64,000 nucleotides of DNA, taken from NCBI RefSeq assembly GCF_005144415.1, contig NZ_SWJE01000010.1, positions 124,001-188,000 on the forward strand, read 5' to 3'. Below, one piece after another: positions 16,048 to 24,264 of this stretch. This stretch comes from Trinickia terrae (GTDB lineage: Bacteria > Pseudomonadota > Gammaproteobacteria > Burkholderiales > Burkholderiaceae). The position numbers and the translations under genes are program-made. A model generated the notes under the pieces. The model worked only from the letters and a program-made list of their open reading frames with translations, did no database searches and was not told the origin of the DNA. The stretch's first letter is position 1, and each line of letters starts with the position of its first letter.

Positions 16048-19000
16048 ATGAATTTGTCGCGCCCCTTCATCGCCCGTCCCGTCGCGACGACGCTGCTCGC
16101 GATCGGCGTCGCGCTCGCCGGCTGCTTCGCGTTCGTGAGGCTGCCGGTAGCTCCCTTGCCGCAGGTCGATTTCCCGACCATCTCGGTGCAGGCGCAGCTG
16201 CCCGGCGCGAGCCCGGAGACCGTTGCGACCAGCGTCGCGAGCCCGCTCGAACGCCATCTCGGCACGATCGCCGACGTCACCGAGATGACCTCGCAAAGCT
16301 CGGTCGGCACGACGCGCATCACACTGCAGTTCGGCCTCGGCCGCGACATCGACGGCGCCGCGCGCGACGTGCAGGCCGCCATCAACGCGGCCCGCGCCGA
16401 CCTGCCCGCGAGCCTGAGAAGCAACCCGGCCTACCACAAGGTCAACCCCGCCGACGCGCCGATCCTGATCCTCGGCCTCACCTCGCCGACACTGCCGCCC
16501 GGCCAGCTCTACGATTCCGCGGCGACCGTGCTGCAGCAGTCGCTCTCGCAGGTCGACGGCGTCGGCGAAGTCGACGTGAGCGGCTCGGCCAACCCGGCCG
16601 TGCGCGTCGAGCTCGAGCCACAGGCGCTCTTTCACTACGGCATCGGCCTCGAGGACGTGCGCGCCGCGCTCGCCTCCGCGAACGCGAACAGCCCGAAGGG
16701 CGCGATCGAGTTCGGGCCGAACCACATCCAGCTCTACACCAACGACCAGGCGAGCAAGGCCGTGCAGTACAAGGACCTCGTGATCGCCTACCGCAACGGC
16801 GCGGCGGTGAAGCTCTCGGACGTCGCCCAGGTGGTCGACTCGGTCGAGGACCTGCGCAACCTCGGCCTCATGAACGGCAAGCGCTCGGTGCTCGTGATCC
16901 TCTACCGGCAGCCGGGCGCGAACATCATCGAGACCGTCGACCGCGTGAAGGCGATGATTCCGCAGCTGAAGGCGTCGCTGCCCGCCGACGTCGAGGTGGT
17001 CCCGACCGTCGACCGCTCGACCACGATCCGCGCGTCGCTGAAGGACACCGAGCACACCCTGCTGATCGCGGTCGCGCTCGTCGTGATGGTGGTGTTCCTG
17101 TTCCTGCGCAACTGGCGCGCGACGCTGATCCCGAGCGTCGCGGTGCCGATCTCGATCATCGGCACGTTCGCGGCGATGTACCTGCTGGGCTTCTCGATCG
17201 ACAACCTCTCGCTGATGGCGCTCATCGTCGCGACGGGCTTCGTCGTCGACGATGCGATCGTCGTGCTCGAGAACATCTCGCGGCATATCGAGGCCGGCGT
17301 GCCGCGCATGCGCGCGGCCTACCTCGGCGCGCGCGAAGTCGGCTTCACGGTGATGTCGATCAGCATCTCGCTCGTCGCCGTGTTCCTGCCGATCCTGCTG
17401 ATGGGCGGCATCGTCGGGCGGCTGTTCCGCGAGTTCGCGCTGACGCTCTCGCTCGCGATCGGCGTGTCGCTGCTGGTCTCGCTGACGGTCACGCCGATGA
17501 TGTGCTCGCGCCTGTTGCGCGAGACGCACGACCAGGAGCAAGAGGGCCGCTTTGCGCTTTGGCTCGAACGCGGCTTCGTGGCGATGCAGCGCGGCTACGA
17601 GCGCACACTGCGCTGGGCGCTCGCCCGCCCGCTCCTGATCCTCCTGATCCTGATCTCAACCGTCGGGCTGAACGTGTACCTCTACGTCGTCATCCCGAAG
17701 GGCTTCTTCCCGCAGCAGGACACCGGGCGGCTCGTGGGCGGCATCATGGCCGACCAGAGCACCTCGTTCCAGGCAATGAAGGTCAAGTTCGCGGAGATGA
17801 TGCGCATCGTCCGGAGCAACCCGGCCGTCGACAGCGTCGCGGGCTTCACCGGCGGCCGGCAGACCAACTCGGGCTTCATGTTCGTGTCGCTCAAGCCGAA
17901 GAGCGAGCGCAAGCTCTCCGCCGACCAGGTGATCGCGCAGTTGCGCGAGCCGCTCTCGCATGTCGCAGGCGCGCAGACCTTCCTGCAGGCCGTGCAGGAC
18001 ATCCGCGTCGGCGGCCGGCAGTCGAACGCGCAATACCAGTTCACGCTGCTCGCCGATTCGACGTCCGACCTCTACAAGTGGGGACCGAAGCTCACCGATG
18101 CGCTCAAGCTGCGTCCCGAGCTTGCCGACGTGAACTCGGACCAGCAGCAGGGCGGGCTCGAATCGATGGTGACGTTCGACCGCGCGACGGCTTCGCGCCT
18201 CGGCATCACGCCCTCGCAGATCGACAACACGCTCTACGACGCGTTCGGCCAGCGGCAGGTGTCGACGATCTACAACCCGCTGAACCAGTACCACGTCGTG
18301 ATGGAGGTCGCGCCGCGCTACTGGCAGAGCCCCGACATGCTCAAGCAGATCTACGTCAGCACGACGGGCGGCTCGGCGAGCGGCTCGCAGACCACGAACG
18401 CGGTGGCGGGCACCGTCACCAGCTCGTCGAAGAGCAGCAGCTCGAGTTCGTCGTCGAGCGCCGCGAGCGTCGCGGCCGACAGCGCGCGCAACCTCGCGAA
18501 CAACTCGATCGCGGCAAGCGGCAAGTCGAGCGCGTCGACAGGCGCCTCGGTGTCCACCTCGAAGGAGCCGATGATTCCGCTCTCGGCGATCGCGTCGTTC
18601 GGCCCCGGCAATACGCCGCTGTCGGTGAACCACCAAGGCCAGTTCGTCGCCTCGACGATCTCGTTCAACCTGCCGCCGGGCGTGTCGCTGTCGGACGCGA
18701 CGCAGGCGATCTACGAGACGATGGTGAAAATCGGCATGCCTGAGACGATTCACGGCAGCTTCTCGGGCACCGCGCAGGCATTCCAGCAATCGATGTCGAA
18801 CCAGCCGCTCCTGATTCTCGCGGCGCTCGCGGCCGTCTACATCGTGCTCGGGATTCTCTACGAGAGCTACATCCACCCGATCACGATCCTCTCGACGCTG
18901 CCGTCGGCAGGCGTCGGCGCGCTGCTCGCGCTGCTGCTCTTCAAGACCGAGTTCAGCATCATTTCGCTGATCGGCGTAATCCTCCTGATCGGGATCGTGA

Positions 19001-19335
19001 AGAAGAACGCGATCATGATGATCGACTTCGCGATCGAGGCGTCGCGGCAAGGGATGTCGTCGTTCGACGCGATTCGCCAGGCGTGCCTGCTGCGCTTCCG
19101 TCCGATCATGATGACGACCGCCGCCGCCCTCCTCGGCGCAGTGCCGCTCGCGTTCGGCAACGGCGAGGGCGCGGAGCTGCGCGCGCCGCTGGGGATTTCG
19201 ATCGTCGGCGGGCTGATCGTGAGCCAGCTGCTCACGCTCTATACGACGCCGGTCGTGTACCTCTACATGGACCGCATTCGCGTGCGGTGGGAGAACCGCA
19301 AGGGGCGGCGGCTGGCGCCGGGGGGACAGGCTTGA
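16048..19335 (+). CDS. mdtC: RND efflux pump inner-membrane subunit MdtC, with Ser-rich insertion
   Basis: A 1095-residue RND transporter, start [21 protein letters not shown]4 has [17 protein letters not shown] with the paired aspartates, and [15 protein letters not shown] marks TM10. It is about 70 residues longer than E. coli MdtC (1025). The excess is a low-complexity Ser/Ala/Thr/Gly stretch at residues ~770-838, including [16 protein letters not shown], set in the second periplasmic domain between the QIYVSTT strand and [11 protein letters not shown]. MdtB has only a short loop there. The insertion lies where the periplasmic docking and porter subdomains sit. The rest of the sequence is intact and should be functional. 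Confidence 0.95.
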   Translation: MNLSRPFIARPVATTLLAIGVALAGCFAFVRLPVAPLPQVDFPTISVQAQLPGASPETVATSVASPLERHLGTIADVTEMTSQSSVGTTRITLQFGLGRDIDGAARDVQAAINAARADLPASLRSNPAYHKVNPADAPILILGLTSPTLPPGQLYDSAATVLQQSLSQVDGVGEVDVSGSANPAVRVELEPQALFHYGIGLEDVRAALASANANSPKGAIEFGPNHIQLYTNDQASKAVQYKDLVIAYRNGAAVKLSDVAQVVDSVEDLRNLGLMNGKRSVLVILYRQPGANIIETVDRVKAMIPQLKASLPADVEVVPTVDRSTTIRASLKDTEHTLLIAVALVVMVVFLFLRNWRATLIPSVAVPISIIGTFAAMYLLGFSIDNLSLMALIVATGFVVDDAIVVLENISRHIEAGVPRMRAAYLGAREVGFTVMSISISLVAVFLPILLMGGIVGRLFREFALTLSLAIGVSLLVSLTVTPMMCSRLLRETHDQEQEGRFALWLERGFVAMQRGYERTLRWALARPLLILLILISTVGLNVYLYVVIPKGFFPQQDTGRLVGGIMADQSTSFQAMKVKFAEMMRIVRSNPAVDSVAGFTGGRQTNSGFMFVSLKPKSERKLSADQVIAQLREPLSHVAGAQTFLQAVQDIRVGGRQSNAQYQFTLLADSTSDLYKWGPKLTDALKLRPELADVNSDQQQGGLESMVTFDRATASRLGITPSQIDNTLYDAFGQRQVSTIYNPLNQYHVVMEVAPRYWQSPDMLKQIYVSTTGGSASGSQTTNAVAGTVTSSSKSSSSSSSSSAASVAADSARNLANNSIAASGKSSASTGASVSTSKEPMIPLSAIASFGPGNTPLSVNHQGQFVASTISFNLPPGVSLSDATQAIYETMVKIGMPETIHGSFSGTAQAFQQSMSNQPLLILAALAAVYIVLGILYESYIHPITILSTLPSAGVGALLALLLFKTEFSIISLIGVILLIGIVKKNAIMMIDFAIEASRQGMSSFDAIRQACLLRFRPIMMTTAAALLGAVPLAFGNGEGAELRAPLGISIVGGLIVSQLLTLYTTPVVYLYMDRIRVRWENRKGRRLAPGGQA

Positions 19336-19405
19336 GGGCCTGAGTGATTGATGCCCTGATACTGCCGGCACGCGGGTTGGCCCGTCGCGCCGGTCTCGTC
19401 GAATC

Positions 19406-19630
19406 TCAAGCTTCGCGATCCTCGTCGAGACCGCCAAGCTTGCGCAGCAGCTCCGAGCCGCGCGCCGTCAATCTGGCCACCTTCGCCCCGCTCGCGCGCC
19501 GCTCGATCTCGACCAGCAAGCGGCGCTGCAGCGTCAACAGATCGTGGCGCTGGACGTCGACTTGGTACGGGGCGCGCTGCACCAGCAGCAAGGTGGATAT
19601 TTCGTGGGGACTGAGCATTCGCTTCTCCAT
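19406..19630 (-). CDS. Small hypothetical protein (74 aa)
   Basis: A 74-residue protein opening MEKRMLSPHEISTLLLVQ and ending in a helical, basic stretch (RLTARGSELLRKLGG). The pattern of alternating hydrophobic and charged residues suggests a small helical, possibly winged-helix-like protein (the TARGSELL piece resembles the wing-proximal part of MarR-like proteins), but I do not recognise a named family. Met5 is an alternative start. It is convergent with mdtC, 70 bp away. Amino-acid composition and codon use look like a real gene of this genome. Function unknown. Confidence 0.65.
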   Translation of the reverse strand: MEKRMLSPHEISTLLLVQRAPYQVDVQRHDLLTLQRRLLVEIERRASGAKVARLTARGSELLRKLGGLDEDREA

Positions 19631-20124
19631 CAGACGTGAGTCGCTATCCGATCACCCCAAACATCCTAACCGGCTGAGAAGACCGTTTCGCTACAGGCTT
19701 GTTTCAAGTCGTTACGTCGTCACATCATCCGAGGCGGCGCAGCATATGCCGATCCGTTTGCGCAGGCCGCCTTGCCGCGATTTTTGCGTTGTTACGGTTC
19801 GTATAAAGTGCGCGACCAAAAATCGTCCGCCCCTTATTCCCCCTGAAGCCGAACGACCCGCGAACCGCCCGCAGCGTAACCTCCCGTAATCAAAACGCGC
19901 CCGCCGGTAATTTGAATCGGACTACCAATCTTGCCGCCTTTTTTACGCCTATCCTTCAGCAGAAAGGCGTGCACGTCATGGCATTTTCGAGTGGATCTTT
20001 CCACCTGTAAGCGAATGAAACAAGTGTGAGACTTGCTGTGATTGTATTGGGCCAGTGTATGCCCTAGCCTTCAATCGCGTACTGCAAACGCATTTACACA
20101 AACTATTCGAATCAGGAGTCGATC
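19631..20124. other. Intergenic region without a recognisable gene
   Basis: 494 bp, more AT-rich toward its right end. It carries the upstream region of the small minus-strand gene (19630) and the promoter region of the secreted protein at 20125. No open frame here has a convincing protein. AGGAG at 20114-20118 is the ribosome site of the next gene. No repeats were noticed. Confidence 0.5.
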
Positions 20125-20469
20125 GTGAAGTGGATGAAAGCTTCCGTCGCTGTCTGCGCACTGGCGGCGATCGCCGTCAGCGGCACAGCCGAGGCACGCG
20201 TATTCGTCGGCGTCGGCATCGGGGTGCCGGCCTATCCCTATTACCCGTATCCGTACCCGTATTACTACCCTGCGCCGGTGGTCGCGGTTCCGGCCGACGA
20301 TCCGCCGACCTACGTCGAGCAAGGGCAAGCAGCCGCCGATGGTGCCCCGCAGCAGGCTGCCGGCACGTGGTACTACTGCGACGCGGCAAAGGCCTACTAC
20401 CCGTACGTCAAGCAATGCGCCGGCGGCTGGCGCACGGTGCCGGCGACTCCGCCCGCGCCGAATCAATGA
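20125..20469 (+). CDS. Secreted Tyr/Pro-rich small protein (114 aa)
   Basis: A 114-residue exported protein. The N-terminus is a signal peptide (MKWMKASVAVCALAAIAVSG, cleavage probably after GTAEA around residue 24). The mature part begins with RVFVGVGIGVP, then a low-complexity Tyr/Pro run (PYYPYPYPYYYP) and ends in a conserved-looking domain GTWYYCDAAKAYYPYVKQCAGGW with two cysteines that could form a disulfide. Small proteins with this C-terminal WYYCxxxxxYYPYVxxC pattern are common in Burkholderia envelopes, but no function is known to me. The start is GTG, backed by AGGAG 7 nt upstream. It precedes the glycine-zipper lipoprotein by 16 bp, so both are probably cotranscribed. Confidence 0.8.
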   Translation: MKWMKASVAVCALAAIAVSGTAEARVFVGVGIGVPAYPYYPYPYPYYYPAPVVAVPADDPPTYVEQGQAAADGAPQQAAGTWYYCDAAKAYYPYVKQCAGGWRTVPATPPAPNQ

Positions 20470-20485
20470 CATGAAGGGTGCTGTC

Positions 20486-21010
20486 ATGACAAACGCAAAA
20501 TGGCTCGCGCTCGCCGCCGTTGCCGGCCTCGGCGCCTGCACCGTGATGCCCACCGGACCCAGCGTGATGGCGCTGCCCGGCACGGGCAAGACCATGGATC
20601 AGTTCCGCGCCGATGACGCCTCGTGCCGCAACTTCGCGCTTCAGCAAGTGGGCGGCGTCACGGCCAACGAGGCGGCGACGAATGCTGCCGTGGGCAGCGC
20701 GGTCGTCGGCACGGCGCTCGGCGCGGCGGCCGGCGCCGCGTTCAACGGCGGCCAGGGCGCTGCGGTCGGCGCGGGCGTGGGCCTGCTCGCCGGCAGCCTG
20801 GTCGGCGCGGGCAATGCGCAGGCCTCCGGCTATGGCTCGCAGCGCCGCTACGACCAGGCGTACGTGCAGTGCATGTACGCATCGGGCGACAAGGTGCCGG
20901 TCTACAACCGGACGGTGACGAGCGTGCCGCCTCCGGCCAGGTACTACTACATGCCGCCGCCCCCGCCTCCGGGTGCGTATTACGTCCCGCCGCCGCCCCC
21001 GGGGTATTGA
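20486..21010 (+). CDS. Glycine-zipper outer-envelope lipoprotein
   Basis: A 174-residue predicted lipoprotein. The signal segment TNAKWLALAAVAGLGAC ends in a lipobox (LGAC, Cys18). The middle is a glycine zipper rich in GxxxG/AxxxG repeats (VGSAVVGTALGAAAGAAF and VGAGVGLLAGSLVGAG, about residues 70-110), which normally forms a helical hairpin in a membrane. The C-terminus is a proline/tyrosine-rich tail (repeats of PPPPPG with YY). Two starts are possible: 20471 and 20486; the latter has GAAGGG 8 nt upstream and gives a clean signal peptide. It follows the Tyr/Pro-rich secreted protein and is closed by an intrinsic terminator. Similar proteins help maintain envelope integrity, but the role here is unknown. 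Confidence 0.85.
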   Translation: MTNAKWLALAAVAGLGACTVMPTGPSVMALPGTGKTMDQFRADDASCRNFALQQVGGVTANEAATNAAVGSAVVGTALGAAAGAAFNGGQGAAVGAGVGLLAGSLVGAGNAQASGYGSQRRYDQAYVQCMYASGDKVPVYNRTVTSVPPPARYYYMPPPPPPGAYYVPPPPPGY

Positions 21011-21032
21011 CCGGCCAGTTGGCGATCATCGA

Positions 21033-21060
21033 GCGCCGCGCAAAACGCGGCGCTTTTTTT
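21033..21060 (+). terminator. Intrinsic terminator of the lipoprotein pair
   Basis: GCGCCGCG (21033-21040) pairs with CGCGGCGC (21046-21053) around a 5-nt loop and is followed by seven T residues (21054-21060), 22 nt after the stop codon at 21010. A classic Rho-independent terminator. Confidence 0.92.
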
Positions 21061-21161
21061 ATCTCTGCCGTTCTCGGTTCGGAGCGCCAACCGCGGGAGC
21101 GGGACCGCGATCGCGGCATCGGGTGCCGAGGTGCTTGTCAAACGGTGCAGCGTGAAGGCGC

Positions 21162-21713
21162 TCAGAGCGGAGGCAATATCGTCAGCTCGGTCGGGCCGCT
21201 TACGCTCGTGATGCCGCTGCCGGCGCAGGCCGTGAGAAAGTCGGCTTGGCTGATGCTGGTGAGCGTGACGACGACCACTGCGGACTGGCCCTGAAACAGT
21301 CCCGCGGAAATGTTTCCGGTGAGCGTAGAGACGACGTTGCCGCCGACCGAGTTGGTCGTCGCGGTATAGCTGAACGTGCTCGATTGCCCGTTCGACCAGA
21401 TGAAGACCCGCGTGCCCGGCCCGCCTCCAAGCAGCGTCTGGCACGCGTAGTCGCGCACGAATTGATTGTTCACCGATGCGGAGGTAATGCCGGAGACCCC
21501 CGTCACGAGGCACGGACTATAGCTGGCGCTGACCGTGATTTGCAAATTCTGCTGCGTATTGGTCAATGGCGGGTTGAATGTCCCCGTTTCCGTTCCCGAG
21601 CAAACCACCGCCTGGGCACTGGCTTGCGTGGCGAATCCCGCCAGACCCAGCAGCAGAAATGACGAGACAAGCAGCGTCTTGAACGCCGAGCGGCCGCTTT
21701 CGAAAATTCTCAT
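21162..21713 (-). CDS. Secreted hypothetical protein (183 aa)
   Basis: A 183-residue exported protein: basic N-terminus, hydrophobic core (LLVSSFLLLGLAGFA) and an AxA cleavage site at about residues 32-34 (ASAQA). The mature part is rich in Ser, Thr, Val and Gly with beta-strand character (QQNLQITVSASYSPC, SVGGNVVSTLTGNI) and contains four cysteines that could form disulfides. I do not recognise a family. It is convergent with the glycine-zipper lipoprotein gene and stands alone. An adhesin-like or surface beta-protein is possible from composition, but that is a guess. Confidence 0.75.
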   Translation of the reverse strand: MRIFESGRSAFKTLLVSSFLLLGLAGFATQASAQAVVCSGTETGTFNPPLTNTQQNLQITVSASYSPCLVTGVSGITSASVNNQFVRDYACQTLLGGGPGTRVFIWSNGQSSTFSYTATTNSVGGNVVSTLTGNISAGLFQGQSAVVVVTLTSISQADFLTACAGSGITSVSGPTELTILPPL

Positions 21714-22034
21714 TGGAGCTCCTTATCGAAAGAAAAGTGAGAAATCCATCTCGATGCGAATTCGCCATGCCCAACAAAACTCCTGCACAGCCAAAGCAGC
21801 TTAGTTAATCGCACGAATTAGGCAAATAAATTAATTAGCTGTATCTTCAAACGCCTCATGCCGATCAATGAATATGACTGCCGACTCCGATATATGGAGC
21901 GGTCAGTATTAATTCTCACAGCAAGCATGCTTTACCGAGATCCAATATCTCGAGCGCTTCACTGAATAAGCCAATTGAATCGTTTTCGGCGCCGATTCGA
22001 TGCGGCCAGACCGCCGCCGCGGCTTCACTGCGCG
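21714..22034. other. AT-rich intergenic region with a bulged stem-loop
   Basis: 321 bp, visibly AT-rich, between two minus-strand genes. No gene is seen. At 21877-21907 a hairpin forms: ACTG-CCG-CTCC on the left pairs with GGAG-CGG-CAGT on the right, with one bulged base on each side and a GATATAT loop. It lies 128 bp downstream of the peroxiredoxin stop and could process or end that transcript, though no T-run follows it on the minus strand. Confidence 0.45.
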
Positions 22035-22601
22035 CTACTGCTGCGCCTTGTGCGCGGCCGCCCACGCCTTCACGGCCTGCATCGTGTTCTCGACGTGCTT
22101 GTCGGGCGACATGCTCGTGTATTCGTAAATGATCTTGCCGTCCGGCGCGATCACGTACGAGACGCGGTTCGCCCTCTTCACGATCGGCAGGGCCGCGTCG
22201 TAGACATCGATGATGTGGCCGTCCGTGTCGGCGGCGACCGGAAACTTGCTGCGGCACTCGCTCACCGAAAACTTGGTGAGCGTGTCGACATCGTCGTGCG
22301 ACACGCCGATCACCGTCGCGCCATATTGCTTGTACTCGTCGACGGCCTCGGCAAAGAGATGCGCCTCGATCGTGCAGCCCGTGGTGAACGCCGCCGGGTA
22401 GAAATACAGCACCACCGGCCCGCGCTTGAGCGCATCGGCAAGCGTGTAGTCGAAGGTCTTGCCGCCGAGCGAGGCCTGCGTGCTGAAATCCGGCGCCTTG
22501 TCGCCGGGCTTGAGCACCGCCAGCGCCGGCAGCGAGAACGACAAGCCCAAGCTCAACGCCACCGCTCCCGCCATCAACCCTGCTTTTCGCTTCAGATTCA
22601 T
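22035..22601 (-). CDS. Exported peroxiredoxin (AhpC/TSA, BCP-like)
   Basis: A 188-residue thioredoxin-fold peroxidase with a signal peptide (NLKRKAGLMAGAVALSLGL, cleavage after the PALA segment near residue 28). The peroxidatic motif is FYPAAFTTGCTIEAHLF, with the PxxxTxxC cysteine close to residue 72; Cys in VSECRSKF may be the resolving residue, as in BCP proteins. The canonical arginine is present further on (KRANRVSYVI). It would reduce hydrogen peroxide or organic peroxides in the periplasm. The start at 22601 has GAGGA just upstream; a longer frame to 22667 lacks a ribosome site and would hide the signal peptide. Confidence 0.9.
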   Translation of the reverse strand: MNLKRKAGLMAGAVALSLGLSFSLPALAVLKPGDKAPDFSTQASLGGKTFDYTLADALKRGPVVLYFYPAAFTTGCTIEAHLFAEAVDEYKQYGATVIGVSHDDVDTLTKFSVSECRSKFPVAADTDGHIIDVYDAALPIVKRANRVSYVIAPDGKIIYEYTSMSPDKHVENTMQAVKAWAAAHKAQQ

Positions 22602-22701
22602 TGAGTTTCCTCGTAACGTTGAACGGCTTGCACGGCGAGCGCGCCGCACAAGCTCCCATTGGACCACGCTGCGGAAAATCGCGTCCGGCGGCGCTGCGCC
22701 A

Positions 22702-23964
22702 TCAATCCGCCGCGTGCTCGCCGAACCACGTGGCCGCCGCCAGATTCAGCTCGGCAAGCACCTCAGGCGTGAGCGCCTCGAACGGCTGCTGCGCGGGCAA
22801 CTCGATGCCGCCCTCCTCGGCCGCCTGGGCAATCGCAAGCAGCGCGCCGAGCGGACCGACCCCGTAGACGATCGCATCGCGGATCTCCGAGACAAGCCCG
22901 AGCTTGTCGAGCGCCTCCGCCGGCGTCGCCACGCCGAGCACCACGTGCACGAGCGAGAAGATGCCGGTCATGAACGCGGCGTCGACGAAACGCTCGTCGT
23001 CGGGACGCACGCGGCTCGCCGCGAGCTCCATGAAGCGCGAGCGCGCCCCCGCGAGCTGCACGAGCGGGTCGACGCGCCACGGCAGGTCGCCGCTGCCGGC
23101 ATAGAGCAATAGCTGCGCCCAGCGCGCGATCTGGCGCGTGCCGGCCGCGATGATCGCCTCGCGCAGCGACGCGATGCGGCGTCCGAGCCCATAGGCGCTC
23201 GAATTGACGAGCCGCAGCAGTTGCACGACGACTTCCGGATTGAGCTTCAGCTCCGCCTCGAGCTCGGTGAGCTGCGCGTCGCCGGCGAGCAGCGCGAGCA
23301 TGCGCAAGAGCGAGCGCCGCGAGGGGTCGGTGCGGCGCGCGGTAAGCACCTGCGGGCGCGCGAAGTAGTAGCCCTGGAACATGTCGAAGCCGAGCTGCCG
23401 CGCGAGCGCGAAGTCCTCGCGCGTCTCGACCTTCTCGGCGATCATCGTCTTGCCGCGCGCGCGCACCGCTTCGGCGAGTTCGGCAAGCCGCGCGCGCGGC
23501 GTCTGCAGGAAGTCGATCTTGATGATGTCGACATGGGTGATGATCGAGAGCAAGCCGTCCGTGAGCTCGCAGACGTCGTCGAGCGCCACCGCGTAGCCCG
23601 CGCGGCGCAGCTTGCCGATCCGCGCGATCAGCGTCGCGTCGAACGACACGGTCTCGAGCACCTCGAGCACGAAGCGCTCGGGCGACATCAGGTGGATGAT
23701 GTCGTCGAGCAGCAGCTCGCGGTTGATGTTCACATAGCCGCGATGCGAGCCGAGCGCGGCCGAGATGCCGATGCCGCCGATCGTGCGCGCGACGACCTGC
23801 GCGGTCGCCTGCGCGTCGTCATTGACGAGGGCGAAATTCTGGCTGCTCGAACGAAACAGCAGCTCGTATGCATTGAGCGCCCCATTGCGCTCGATAATCG
23901 GCTGGCGCCCCAGGTACACGCATTCGGATTCCGGCGTCGTGCGTATGGACGGGTTTTCGACCAT
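22702..23964 (-). CDS. EAL-like plus HDOD signalling protein (YuxH type)
   Basis: A 420-residue protein with two parts. Residues ~17-200 are an EAL-type fold, opening VYLGRQPIIERNG; the catalytic glutamate motif appears as AYELLFR rather than EAL, but other EAL landmarks remain (VALDD, IIKIDF, AEKVET). Residues ~205-400 are an HDOD domain (LRLVNSSAYGLGRRIASLREAIIAAG). This YuxH-like architecture usually has weak or no phosphodiesterase activity and acts in signalling. A paralogue of the same layout is encoded at 27721-29070, and the two flank a GGDEF/EAL gene and an HDOD gene. It is divergent from the GGDEF/EAL gene across 300 bp. Confidence 0.88.
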   Translation of the reverse strand: MVENPSIRTTPESECVYLGRQPIIERNGALNAYELLFRSSSQNFALVNDDAQATAQVVARTIGGIGISAALGSHRGYVNINRELLLDDIIHLMSPERFVLEVLETVSFDATLIARIGKLRRAGYAVALDDVCELTDGLLSIITHVDIIKIDFLQTPRARLAELAEAVRARGKTMIAEKVETREDFALARQLGFDMFQGYYFARPQVLTARRTDPSRRSLLRMLALLAGDAQLTELEAELKLNPEVVVQLLRLVNSSAYGLGRRIASLREAIIAAGTRQIARWAQLLLYAGSGDLPWRVDPLVQLAGARSRFMELAASRVRPDDERFVDAAFMTGIFSLVHVVLGVATPAEALDKLGLVSEIRDAIVYGVGPLGALLAIAQAAEEGGIELPAQQPFEALTPEVLAELNLAAATWFGEHAAD

Positions 23965-24264
23965 GAATCAAACCTGGATGAATTCGAATAAAGCCACGAG
24001 TAAGGATCGGTAAGCAAAATACAGATCCCGCCTTCGGCGCTGATGCGCTTCCTGGTATTGTCTCAAAATTTCCCGGTTCTGCAGACCAGTCCATACCGCA
24101 TGGTTGGGCCGCGCTAAAGAAATCCGGGGCAACGCCGATAACTTGATCTGACGAGAGGCATAACGGACCGCCGACAGGGCCAGCCCGCCGCGCCTCCCGC
24201 TAACCCGCCGGCCTCCCCCCGAGAGAGGCCGGCCGCAAAGACACGACAGTCGCCAACAAGAAAC
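23965..24264. promoter_or_regulatory. Divergent promoter region with a leader stem-loop before the GGDEF/EAL gene
   Basis: 300 bp between divergent signalling genes. On the plus strand a perfect 9-bp GC stem occurs at 24207-24233: GCCGGCCTC pairs with GAGGCCGGC around a 9-nt loop. It ends 31 nt before the ATG at 24265, so it would sit in the leader of the GGDEF/EAL mRNA and could affect translation or act as an early terminator (no T-run follows). Promoter hexamers were not identified. Confidence 0.45.
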
